A stretch of DNA of 64,000 bases from an uncultured Sphingorhabdus sp. (lineage in GTDB: Bacteria; Pseudomonadota; Alphaproteobacteria; Sphingomonadales; Sphingomonadaceae): NCBI GenBank assembly GCA_947501885.1, contig CANMXN010000003.1, positions 135,959 to 199,958 of the forward strand, in the 5' to 3' direction. The notes beneath the pieces were generated by a model. It searched no databases, was not told the origin of the DNA, and was given only the letters and a program-made list of their open reading frames with translations. This document shows positions 17,348-25,851 of this stretch, one piece after another (position 1 is the first letter of the stretch; each line of letters starts with the position of its first letter). A program made the translations under genes and the position numbers.

Positions 17348-17464
17348 TTAAGCAAAGAATGCTGATGTTGGTGCAATAGCAGGAGCGATGCTCATACCGA
17401 TGGTGATGCTAGCGCATATAAGAGCGGCTAAGATGCTGGTGAATGTTGTTGCTGTGTCTGTCAT
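17348..17464 (-). CDS. Micro-peptide B, copy 2 (38 aa)
   Basis: The gene is identical in sequence to 15448-15564, including AAAGGA before the start. With copy 1 and the two A genes it makes four members of one hydrophobic peptide family inside 2.6 kb. It is read away from the CHAP gene and toward recF. Confidence 0.7.
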   Translation of the reverse strand: MTDTATTFTSILAALICASITIGMSIAPAIAPTSAFFA

Positions 17465-17491
17465 ATATAATTCCTTTGTTTCTGTTTGTTT

Positions 17492-17537
17492 CCACCTTAG
17501 GTGGTGATGTTAACATTATAGCATGAGGCGTGCCAAC
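17492..17537 (-). promoter_or_regulatory. Promoter-like region and palindrome, copy 2
   Basis: This is the same arrangement as in copy 1: TTGGCACG-N4-ATGC overlapping TATAAT (17515-17520) and the palindrome CCACCTTAGGTGG (17492-17504), with no base change. Both units should therefore be expressed together. Confidence 0.4.
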
Positions 17538-17782
17538 TTTAGGAAGTGGTATAAAAACAGATGTTTACCTAATTTTAAGGATATAATATTGTTGAGGATA
17601 TCAGAGATATTGGTGTAAAATCCTATAAAATGAAAAAAATCCCAACCTATATGTGAATATTTTCAGCATATGTTCATAAAAACATAATTATCATTCGGCC
17701 TTTTATATTTATTGTTATGCTAGGTTGGCCGGCACTCATATTTTTGAATGTCTAGAATGAGCATTTATTTTGCTCATAATAT

Positions 17783-17798
17783 TTAACGCGCTGTTAAC
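17783..17798. promoter_or_regulatory. CtrA box
   Basis: TTAA-CGCGCTG-TTAAC is a perfect match to the alphaproteobacterial CtrA consensus TTAA-N7-TTAAC. It lies about 60-75 bp before the CHAP-domain gene, a usual distance for activation. A separate dyad ATGAGCA/TGCTCAT (17757-17777, seven-base spacer) is just upstream. Confidence 0.65.
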
Positions 17799-17858
17799 CA
17801 TAGAGCTTAGCGGCATATTTCTCATTATATAGTAAATATCCATGCTGAACCAAAAGTC

Positions 17859-18716
17859 GTGGATAATATGCTAATATCATTATCGAAATTTTTATTCATA
17901 CGCTCGCACCTTATACGATTATTATTGTGCGTAGGTGTTTTGATGGCCTTACCAGCTCCTGCAATGGCGCTTAATGAGGGCTTGCAATGTGTGCCTTATG
18001 CACGGGCGATTAGCGGCATTGAGATATATGGTGATGCGCATACATGGTGGGGTAAGGCTAAGGGCCGCTATGAACGAGGGAAAGAACCGCAAGTAGGCGC
18101 TATATTATCGTTTAAATCACATGGAAGCAGCAGGTTGGGGCATATATCTGCGGTGAGGGCTATTGTTGATAAACGTACAATCTTGGTGAGCCATGCCAAT
18201 TGGTCACGCATCAATGGTACGCGTGGTCATATTGAAGATGATGTGCAAGTTGTCGATGTATCTAAGAAAAATGATTGGAGCCAAGTTAAGGTCTGGTATC
18301 AGCCTATTGGCGCATTAGGGGGTACTGTCTACCCTATTAACGGCTTTATCTATCCTAAGAAGCAAAAAAGCTATGCCGCTATAAAGGCATCTATAGCAAA
18401 GTTGACGGGTCGGCCAGTGTCAAAGGTGGCATTGCTTGAACGTCCTCACATGGGGAATATTCCCGTCAATAAACGCAGCAGAGATGATCGCCGGTTTGCT
18501 CAATTATTAACGCGGCAAAGTGAAGCAATGGAACGCAAGAAAAGTAAGAAGCGTAAACAGCAAGAATTTAGCTTAGATAATTCATTTATGAAGGATTTGG
18601 AGAAAAAGTCCCGTAAAGAAAAAGCACTTGCTGCACGCAATGCTGATAAGCGGCATAAAGATGTAACTCAAGATGCGGACCCAATAGGTGCTTTGTTAGG
18701 CCGAGTGAGCCAATAA
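17859..18716 (+). CDS. CHAP-domain cell-wall amidase
   Basis: The 285-residue exported protein has a signal peptide (about 1-38) and a CHAP domain with catalytic Cys44 in LQCVPYAR, His95 in RLGHISAV and the third site in SHANWS near 115. CHAP enzymes cut peptidoglycan cross-links or amide bonds. The C-terminal third is highly basic (KKSKKRKQQ) and probably disordered. The start is uncertain: GTG 17859 or ATG 17868; neither has a clear ribosome binding site. The perfect CtrA box upstream suggests cell-cycle control, as expected for a wall-remodelling enzyme. Confidence 0.85.
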   Translation: MDNMLISLSKFLFIRSHLIRLLLCVGVLMALPAPAMALNEGLQCVPYARAISGIEIYGDAHTWWGKAKGRYERGKEPQVGAILSFKSHGSSRLGHISAVRAIVDKRTILVSHANWSRINGTRGHIEDDVQVVDVSKKNDWSQVKVWYQPIGALGGTVYPINGFIYPKKQKSYAAIKASIAKLTGRPVSKVALLERPHMGNIPVNKRSRDDRRFAQLLTRQSEAMERKKSKKRKQQEFSLDNSFMKDLEKKSRKEKALAARNADKRHKDVTQDADPIGALLGRVSQ

Positions 18717-18721
18717 AATTA

Positions 18722-18973
18722 TTATTCAGAGGGTTTATTATCTTCAAACCAAGCTTCTACGGGGCCTTTCAGAGTGATCATTAATGGACGTCCTTTGCGG
18801 TCCATCGCTTTACCAGCCTGTACCTTAACCCAGCCTTCTGAAATGCAATATTCTTCTATATTGGTTTTAACTTCACCTTTAAATTTGATACCAATACCAC
18901 GTTCTAAGACTTCCGAATTGTGAAAGTCACTAAAGGGATGGATGGATAATCTGTCTGGTGGTGTATCGCTCAT
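18722..18973 (-). CDS. DUF3297 protein
   Basis: The 83-residue cytoplasmic protein matches DUF3297 over its full length: MSDTPPDRLS, FHNSEVLERGIGIKF, the EEYCISEGWVKV core and LKGPVEAWFED. The family is small, common in alpha- and gammaproteobacteria and of unknown function. The stop is five bases from the opposing CHAP gene stop. Confidence 0.9.
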   Translation of the reverse strand: MSDTPPDRLSIHPFSDFHNSEVLERGIGIKFKGEVKTNIEEYCISEGWVKVQAGKAMDRKGRPLMITLKGPVEAWFEDNKPSE

Positions 18974-19037
18974 ATATAATTCCTAATATGCACTATTCTT
19001 TCAATGTCTTTATGCAAGCTTCTTAGCATATTCAACC

Positions 19038-19976
19038 CTAAAGCAGTGGGTAGCAGGATAGATCATTAGCAATTTCTATGGGGCCATCATAATTTTCTTT
19101 AATCGCAGCATTTATACGATCTTGGTCATCTAAGGCTCGGCGCATATGGTGCGTTAATATTAGCTTTTTAGCACCAATAGCCTTGGCAGCTTCACCAATG
19201 GCAATGCCATCACGGTGTAACCCTCGCGGCTGACCGTCATCCATAGATATTGCATTATGCATAATAAGAAGATCAGGTTGCCCATTGGTGGTTTGCGTGA
19301 CAAAGTCTTCGCTTAAATAGCTCTGATCGCCAGCAAATAATATTCGCTTGCCTTTGGTGCGGACCTTATAAGCCAGAGCTGGTACAGAGAGATGATGAAC
19401 GTCTATTGCATCAACCTTTATATCCTCTTTGCGGATTACAGGTAGTAGATGATTTTTCTTAACGGATATATCGAGCGGCTTTAGCTCAGGAAAATCATTA
19501 CTCCCATCAAGATAGGGTGATAGATAGGCGAGCATGCCATTGCTGCCGACGATACTGGCGAGTAGCTGCGATGTGGAGGGAAAATCTTCTGATCCCTCGG
19601 GGCCAGTAATTAGGAGAGGTTTATTTCTATTGGTGAAGCTACCAGCATTGAGAAGAGATGGCAGGCCGCCAATATGATCGCCGTGAAAATGGGTAAGTAA
19701 AATAGTATCATGATCTTCAAATTTTGCACCAGATTGTCCATATCGCACAAAAGAGCCTGCACCAGCATCTACCAATATTTTCGCTTTGCCGTCGATCCAA
19801 ATAATATTGCTGGCCCCTGCACGTTCATCATCGGCCAAAGGACCACCAGAACCTAATATTTGCAGGGCTAGCTCATTGTTTTGACATGCTTTGGGGTCGA
19901 TCGAAGTGGGAGCATTATTGCAAGCAGTTAAAAATAATAATGTGGCACATGCTGTAAAAGATGATTTCATCCTCAC
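19038..19976 (-). CDS. MBL-fold metallohydrolase lipoprotein
   Basis: The 312-residue protein starts with a signal sequence ending in LTAC (lipobox, Cys19), then a metallo-beta-lactamase fold resembling RNase Z/arylsulfatase-type hydrolases: LTHFHGDHIGG (about 94-104), a late FAGDQSYL and LILTHHMRR. Two zinc ions are expected. As a lipoprotein it acts outside the cytoplasm, so tRNA processing is unlikely and the substrate is unknown. Confidence 0.85.
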   Translation of the reverse strand: MRMKSSFTACATLLFLTACNNAPTSIDPKACQNNELALQILGSGGPLADDERAGASNIIWIDGKAKILVDAGAGSFVRYGQSGAKFEDHDTILLTHFHGDHIGGLPSLLNAGSFTNRNKPLLITGPEGSEDFPSTSQLLASIVGSNGMLAYLSPYLDGSNDFPELKPLDISVKKNHLLPVIRKEDIKVDAIDVHHLSVPALAYKVRTKGKRILFAGDQSYLSEDFVTQTTNGQPDLLIMHNAISMDDGQPRGLHRDGIAIGEAAKAIGAKKLILTHHMRRALDDQDRINAAIKENYDGPIEIANDLSCYPLL

Positions 19977-20025
19977 AGCATATGCAAATTTTATTGATGT
20001 TCAAGCATTCTTAATTTTCATGCCA

Positions 20026-21858
20026 TTAATCAGTAATCTTCTTGGCTTCTTTTTTGCGTACATTGGGATCAAGATGCCGTTTTCTGATGCGGATAGACTT
20101 GGGCGTAACCTCAACCATCTCATCATCATCAATGTAAGCAATGGCTTGTTCCAGCGTCATAATGGTAGGCGGGGTAAGGCGGATCGCGTCATCCTTGCCC
20201 GTTGAACGAAAGTTAGTAAGCTGCTTTGATTTGAGCGGATTAACTTCCAAATCGCCAGGCTTTGCATTTTCGCCTATGACCATGCCTTCATAGAGAGGGG
20301 TGTTGGGGCCGATGAACAAAATACCTCGGTCTTCAAAAGCATTCAGCGCATAAGCCGATGCAGCACCTGTTTCTTTGGAGATGAGTACGCCGTTGGCACG
20401 ACCTTCAATTTTACCGCGATAGGCACCATATTTTTCGAATAAGCGGTTCATAATGCCCGTACCGCGTGTATCGGAGAGAAATTCACCATGATAACCGATA
20501 AGGCCGCGTGAAGGAGCAGAGAAGGTTAAACGGGTCTTCCCGCCGCCGCTTGGGCGCATTTCGGTAAGGTCCGCTTTACGTTTCTGCATTTTTTCAACAA
20601 CCGTACCGCTATGTTCATCATCAACGTCAATAACGACGGTTTCATAGGGCTCAGTGCGGCCGCCATTTTCATCTTCACCATATATAACGCGCGGACGTGA
20701 TATACCCAATTCAAAACCTTCGCGGCGCATGGTTTCAATCAAAACACCTAGCTGTAATTCGCCTCGACCAGCGACTTCAAAGCTATCTTTATCGCTCGAT
20801 TCAGTGATTTGTACAGCAACATTGGTTTCTGCTTCACGTGCTAGGCGGTCACGTATCATGCGGCTAGTGACTTTATCGCCTTCACGTCCTGCCATTGGGC
20901 TGTCATTGACGGTGAAGTTCATGGCTAATGTTGGTGGATCAATGGGTTGTGCTGCAATAGCTTCTTTCACCGAAGGATCGCAAATAGTATTTGATACGGT
21001 CGCTTTAGCAAGACCTGCAATCGCAATAATATCACCCGCTTGCGCACTATCAACGGGTACGCGATCAAGGCCATCAAAAGACATAAGTTTTGATGCTCGG
21101 CCTACTTCAACAACATTACCTTCACCATCAATGGCATGAATAGGGTCATTAACGTTGATTTTGCCTGACTGCACGCGGCCCGTTAAAACACGGCCCAAGA
21201 AATTGTCGCGATCTAATAGGGTTGCCAAAAATGAGAATGGACCATCTTTATCAAGATCTGGTTCGTTAAAATGTTCAGTAATCTTTTCGAACAATGGTTG
21301 CAGCGTGCCCTCGCGCACATCCGGGTTATTGCTTGCATACCCATTACGCCCTGATGCGAATAAAACAGGGAAATCCAATTGCTCGTCATTCGCATCCAAC
21401 GTGATAAATAGATCGAACACTTCATCTAATACTTCTTGGGCGCGGCCGTCGGGGCGATCAATCTTGTTGACAACGACGATAGGGCGTAACCCCAGAGCAA
21501 GGGCTTTGCCTGTCACAAATTTGGTTTGCGGCATAGCGCCTTCTGCGCTGTCGACTAACAATATAACGCCGTCAACCATGGAAAGGATACGTTCAACTTC
21601 ACCGCCAAAGTCTGCGTGTCCTGGAGTGTCGACAATATTGATGCGAAATTGTTCATCACTAGGTGATTTCCACTCTACCGAAGTACATTTCGCAAGAATC
21701 GTGATGCCGCGTTCTTTTTCTAGGTCATTGCTGTCCATAGCGCGCTCTTCAACGCGTTGGTTTTCACGAAAAGTGCCAGATTGTTTAAACAATTCGTCAA
21801 CTAAGGTTGTTTTGCCATGGTCAACGTGCGCGATGATCGCGATATTACGTAAAGACAT
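20026..21858 (-). CDS. typA: Ribosome-associated GTPase TypA/BipA
   Basis: The 610-residue translational GTPase has the G1 motif AHVDHGKTT at 10-18, the DTPGHADFGG G3 motif, NKIDRPDGR as G4, an EF-G-like domain order and the BipA-specific C-terminal region. Length is normal for the family. It binds 70S ribosomes and supports 50S assembly and stress growth. The gene stands alone. The start has no strong Shine-Dalgarno, but the ATG begins the conserved MSLRNIAIIAHVDHG. Confidence 0.95.
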   Translation of the reverse strand: MSLRNIAIIAHVDHGKTTLVDELFKQSGTFRENQRVEERAMDSNDLEKERGITILAKCTSVEWKSPSDEQFRINIVDTPGHADFGGEVERILSMVDGVILLVDSAEGAMPQTKFVTGKALALGLRPIVVVNKIDRPDGRAQEVLDEVFDLFITLDANDEQLDFPVLFASGRNGYASNNPDVREGTLQPLFEKITEHFNEPDLDKDGPFSFLATLLDRDNFLGRVLTGRVQSGKINVNDPIHAIDGEGNVVEVGRASKLMSFDGLDRVPVDSAQAGDIIAIAGLAKATVSNTICDPSVKEAIAAQPIDPPTLAMNFTVNDSPMAGREGDKVTSRMIRDRLAREAETNVAVQITESSDKDSFEVAGRGELQLGVLIETMRREGFELGISRPRVIYGEDENGGRTEPYETVVIDVDDEHSGTVVEKMQKRKADLTEMRPSGGGKTRLTFSAPSRGLIGYHGEFLSDTRGTGIMNRLFEKYGAYRGKIEGRANGVLISKETGAASAYALNAFEDRGILFIGPNTPLYEGMVIGENAKPGDLEVNPLKSKQLTNFRSTGKDDAIRLTPPTIMTLEQAIAYIDDDEMVEVTPKSIRIRKRHLDPNVRKKEAKKITD

Positions 21859-22016
21859 TATTATTCTGCCATTGAATAGAGGAGGGTATTCAAAATGTTG
21901 ATTACCACAATTAATGCGCGCCTATAACCTTAGTTTTGTGGCAGCGCAACATTAGAAAATATTATGATGAAGCAATGATCAGATTTATGGTAATTATATT
22001 GTCATAATATAGATAA

Positions 22017-23777
22017 TTATGCAGTTTTTAGATGCTCGATAAATCCGCCTGTAACTTGGTCTAATAGCTTGGCTTGCTTGGCGAGAGATTCAGACGCTAA
22101 TTTTACTTGAGCAGCGACTTTTCCTGTTTCATCTGCTGCATTATGTACTGATTCCATACGGCTTTTCACTAATTCTGTACCTGCAGCAGCATCGGCGGCA
22201 TGACGGCTAATATCTGTGGTTGCATTTCTTTGCTCTTCAATGGCCATGTTTACATTAGATGCAATGTCTCTAACCCCGTTTAAGGCATCAGAAACTGCAT
22301 CAATAGAATTTACTGTAACATCAACCTCGCCTCTAATGCCATCAATGATGACAGAAATATTGTCGGTAGAACTACTTGTTTGTGTTGCAAGGTTTTTCAC
22401 CTCGCTTGCTACAACGGCAAAGCCTTGACCTGCTTCACCAGCACGTGCGGCTTCAATCGAGGCATTAAGAGCGAGTAAATTGGTTTGTTTTGCGATATTT
22501 TGTATTAATGTAACAATTTCACCGATATTTACTGCTTGCTCCGTGAGGTTTTGTGCCGTTTTATTACCGGTTTGAGATGCGTCACTGGCCTCTTCAGACA
22601 ATCTTACTTGGTGCGTAACTTGAGTCACAATTTCACCAATAGAGAGCGATAATTGCTCTGCTGCAGAAGCCACCATATTAACGTTATTGGCTGCGATATG
22701 AGAGGAAGATGCGACTTCTTGCGCTTCATTGCTCAGGCTTTTGGCTGCGTCGGTCATTAAATCGGCTGAACGATCTAATTCATTTGCGGCATCAGAAACT
22801 GCTTTAACAACAGCGGCCACAGATATTTCAAAATGTTCTGCAATACCTAACATGGCTTCATGGCGTTCTTTTGCAGAGGCTCTATCTAGGTCAATAATCT
22901 TTTGAGATTGTTCTTGGTGGGTTTTACGCAATTCTTCAGCCTCTATTGCAGTTTCTCGGAAAGTATCGAGAGCAAAGGCTATATCATTAAGCTCAGAAAC
23001 TTTCGGATTTGGCAATTCAGCACGTAAATCACCATTGGCAAATTCTTTGGTTATTTCGGCTAATTTACCAGCAGGATTAACGATAAGTTTGCGAATATAA
23101 TAAAATCGTGCGATTAAAAACCCTATGGCGATCATCATAGTAATTAAAAAAACATTACGTAATGTTTCAATGCCATTATGAGATTCTGTTGCTAATCTGT
23201 TGTTTTGCTCTGACAGAAAGTCATTTAATTCCGTTATTGCGATATTGATATCATTATTGTTGAGTTCAATTTGCTGAACCATTGCTCTCATTTCAGTCGG
23301 ATTTGACAATAATGTTCCATCTTCTAGTTGCGGGATATATTGAGCAGAGTTCTGATATTTATTTAATAAAACAGTATGATTTTCATTCTCTTGAATATTC
23401 CTATATTCAGACAAATAGCTCCCCATTCTCTCGCCTGCTGATAGTTGAATAGCGAGTTGTTCAGATGCTTCGCTTAATTCTTCATTATTGTTCATTTTGA
23501 CATTAAAAACAGTAAGAGCTGTTTGCGCATCTTTAGTGACTAATTGTATATTACGCAGCATGTCACTGGCTTCAGCAGTATATTGCTGTTTCTCAGAGAT
23601 TTGAGAATTTTCTTCTTCTACAAGCAAAATAAGCGGAAGGCTTGATAAGATTAGGAGACCAATCAATATATCTGATGCGGTTAATTGGCTTGAAATGCTA
23701 CGACCAAAGATATTTTTAAACCTTGGAATAAAGTTGGAAAGCTTTTCCCCTAAGTTTTTGATATAAGATTTCATCAA
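22017..23777 (-). CDS. Methyl-accepting chemotaxis protein
   Basis: The 586-residue receptor has membrane segments at about 34-52 and 208-226, a periplasmic helical sensor domain between them, a HAMP linker (about 228-285) and a cytoplasmic signalling hairpin with the conserved tip region [20 protein letters not shown]. The helical sensor is rich in Asn/Gln/Glu and its ligand cannot be guessed. No che genes lie nearby. A near-match to a CtrA box is found about 75 bp upstream. Confidence 0.92.
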   Translation of the reverse strand: MMKSYIKNLGEKLSNFIPRFKNIFGRSISSQLTASDILIGLLILSSLPLILLVEEENSQISEKQQYTAEASDMLRNIQLVTKDAQTALTVFNVKMNNNEELSEASEQLAIQLSAGERMGSYLSEYRNIQENENHTVLLNKYQNSAQYIPQLEDGTLLSNPTEMRAMVQQIELNNNDINIAITELNDFLSEQNNRLATESHNGIETLRNVFLITMMIAIGFLIARFYYIRKLIVNPAGKLAEITKEFANGDLRAELPNPKVSELNDIAFALDTFRETAIEAEELRKTHQEQSQKIIDLDRASAKERHEAMLGIAEHFEISVAAVVKAVSDAANELDRSADLMTDAAKSLSNEAQEVASSSHIAANNVNMVASAAEQLSLSIGEIVTQVTHQVRLSEEASDASQTGNKTAQNLTEQAVNIGEIVTLIQNIAKQTNLLALNASIEAARAGEAGQGFAVVASEVKNLATQTSSSTDNISVIIDGIRGEVDVTVNSIDAVSDALNGVRDIASNVNMAIEEQRNATTDISRHAADAAAGTELVKSRMESVHNAADETGKVAAQVKLASESLAKQAKLLDQVTGGFIEHLKTA

Positions 23778-23851
23778 ATGTCCGATATTTCATTATTATT
23801 TCATACAATCCATATGGATGTAACGTTTGAAATTAATCTGACATTTTAAGG

Positions 23852-23866
23852 TTAATTTTGAGTTAC
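23852..23866. promoter_or_regulatory. Degenerate CtrA-like box
   Basis: TTAA-TTTTGAG-TTAC is one base away from TTAA-N7-TTAA. It lies between the chemotaxis receptor and the cytochrome gene end, and motility genes are frequent CtrA targets. One mismatch in AT-rich DNA is weak evidence. Confidence 0.25.
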
Positions 23867-23877
23867 CAATATCTCAA

Positions 23878-24849
23878 CTATCCCTTACTATTAACTACCG
23901 CTTTACGTAAACGTTTGATATTATATAGCGATAATCTTTCTTTGCTGATCAAAGAGGCTTTTAAGCTATTAAAATTGTCTTTCCATAGGAGCATATCATC
24001 CTCAGGAATGGATGTTTCTTTCTCCCATAAGTTACGAATTTGGGCAATTGCCTTGCTAGATTGAATAATATTACGGCGCTGTTTTTCTAATTTTCTATGA
24101 TTATATCGTTCATATATCAGGCCCAATTGATGGCGAATGGCATCAACCAATAAGTTGGCTGTTTGCATATCATTATTGTTGATAGCGATAGATATATTAT
24201 CAAATGATTGTTCGATAATGATAATTGGATCACTTACTGTAGTGTAGGTTTTTGTTTTTTTGGCAGAATATTTGGCTCCAACTCCAAGTTTTTGGATATA
24301 AAATGTTAAAGCATCCAAAGCCTTTTCATTAGGAGGATTACCATTAAACTCTTCAACAATTAGACCTTTGATAAAATTACGTAAATCGTCTTTATCGGGA
24401 TCTTTAGAGACTTTCCCTACTAAGCGTAAATCTGGAATAGCAATAGGATCAAAATTTTGATTGCCGCGAAAGGAGCTGAAAAAGCTATTTGACACATCGG
24501 CAGTGCCTGGAGCACCAGATATATTAGGAAATAGAAAGGATTTATTGCCGCCGCCGCTGAGATGACAGCTATTACAAGAAATACGAGCTTTCGCAGCCTG
24601 ACCGCCCAATAATGTGGGTGTACGAAATAGAGCTTCCCCTATTTGATATGTTGATTTTTCTGTATCATTGTTGAAATTATCTGGGGCCTTTGCATAAGGC
24701 TGTGATAAAATTTCAAACTGCTTGATCTTGTCTGTTTCGAGCCAATCTTGCGCACGCAATAAATTTTGGCCATCGGCGCTTAACGCAGCGGAACCGATGA
24801 CCAGTATAAGAGACGTATATATTAGCTGACGGAAGCGGCGTTGATCCAA
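23878..24849 (-). CDS. Exported c-type cytochrome domain protein
   Basis: The 323-residue protein has an N-terminal signal sequence (about 8-25) and one haem-binding motif, CNSCH (Cys92, Cys95, His96), within a region resembling the cytochrome c peroxidase / di-haem oxidase N-terminal domain. A second CxxCH is absent, so it is a mono-haem protein. The last 140 residues are helical with Lys/Glu pairs. Its start overlaps the stop of the TPR gene by 28 bases, indicating translational coupling. The redox partner is unknown. Confidence 0.75.
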   Translation of the reverse strand: MDQRRFRQLIYTSLILVIGSAALSADGQNLLRAQDWLETDKIKQFEILSQPYAKAPDNFNNDTEKSTYQIGEALFRTPTLLGGQAAKARISCNSCHLSGGGNKSFLFPNISGAPGTADVSNSFFSSFRGNQNFDPIAIPDLRLVGKVSKDPDKDDLRNFIKGLIVEEFNGNPPNEKALDALTFYIQKLGVGAKYSAKKTKTYTTVSDPIIIIEQSFDNISIAINNNDMQTANLLVDAIRHQLGLIYERYNHRKLEKQRRNIIQSSKAIAQIRNLWEKETSIPEDDMLLWKDNFNSLKASLISKERLSLYNIKRLRKAVVNSKG

Positions 24850-25760
24850 CGGCGTAATTCCTCAGCTTCGTAGCAGCCAAATTTGCATAGAGCATCCAAC
24901 TTTGCCAATTGGTTTTTGGCACCATCCATATCACCACGCTCGATCATCAATTCGCCGAAATATTCATTGGCACCTAAATGGTCTGGAGCAACAGCTAATG
25001 CTCTTTTATAATAAGTCTCGGCGACATCAAAGTTTTTAAGCTTGCGATTGGCGAAGCCTAAATATGTTAAGACGTCTGGGTGCGGGCCAAATTTTTGAGT
25101 AGCAATTTGTAGCTCTGCAATAGCAGCATCATATTTTTTCTCATTGATAAGTGCAACAGCAGCAACATATACCTTATCGCCATCAACGCCAGCTAATGTA
25201 GAATCCTCAAGAATGTCTATAGATGCTTGATTCCCGCTGATTGTGGATTTGACCATAGATATAGCATTGGTTAATTTTGCATCATCTGCGCATGAGCCAG
25301 CACAACGTTCTTGCAACGAAACCAAATCGTTTAATACTTCTTGTGCTTTTTCAGCTTTATCCAATTTATGATAGGCAATGGCAAGGTCACGATGCGCTTC
25401 GATCATGTTAGCATTATAGCGAACGGCTTTTGCAAATGATTTGCTGGCTTTTTTGAAATTATCTTGACCCATGTAACTGACGCCAAGGTAATAATGGCCT
25501 GCTGCATTTTGCGGAGCCACACTCAATGAACGCCGAAAAGCGGTTACGGCTTTTTTATAATTCTTCGCTTCTAGCGCTGTTATACCTTTTTGATATTCGG
25601 CTGATGCGTCATAGCGAGGGGCGCTTTGGCTAGGTGCTCCTCCTGCAGAGCCACCACCGCCGCCGCCAGCAGCGTTAACAGATGATATGCCAATAATAGC
25701 GGAAGTAGACAATAAAGTTGTTGCCAAAATCGGGGTTATAATATTTTTAATATTTTGCAT
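24822..25760 (-). CDS. Periplasmic TPR protein
   Basis: The 312-residue protein has a signal peptide (about 1-30), a Gly/Ser-rich linker, and tetratricopeptide repeats over about 50-145 and 190-285, with the usual A/G at positions 8 and 20 (for example YYLGVSYMGQDNFKKA). Two CxxxC pairs stand out: RCAGSC near 153-158 and CKFGC near 294. With the overlapping cytochrome gene these suggest a periplasmic redox or haem-related scaffold; this is inference. Confidence 0.8.
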   Translation of the reverse strand: MQNIKNIITPILATTLLSTSAIIGISSVNAAGGGGGGSAGGAPSQSAPRYDASAEYQKGITALEAKNYKKAVTAFRRSLSVAPQNAAGHYYLGVSYMGQDNFKKASKSFAKAVRYNANMIEAHRDLAIAYHKLDKAEKAQEVLNDLVSLQERCAGSCADDAKLTNAISMVKSTISGNQASIDILEDSTLAGVDGDKVYVAAVALINEKKYDAAIAELQIATQKFGPHPDVLTYLGFANRKLKNFDVAETYYKRALAVAPDHLGANEYFGELMIERGDMDGAKNQLAKLDALCKFGCYEAEELRRWINAASVS

Positions 25761-25851
25761 AATAATATCTCCTAGGTCTTTGATGGGTCTATGGAGCGAA
25801 AAGGTTCAATTTCTATTCGTAATTAATGCTATATTTGTTACAGCAAATATT

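Larger units (their letters stand above)
16989..17678. repeat. Long direct repeat, right copy
   Basis: This is the second copy of the repeat at 15099-15778, 690 bp long because of a ten-base AT-rich insertion at 17031-17040. It starts 14 bases after the recF stop. Outside the repeat ends the flanks are unrelated. The 394-bp stretch 17465-17858 without a gene consists of the rest of this copy plus the CHAP gene promoter region. Confidence 0.95.

Noticed and set aside
15099..17678. recF and its flanks as a composite transposon
   Set aside because: The repeats carry no transposase and no terminal inverted repeats, and I saw no target-site duplication.
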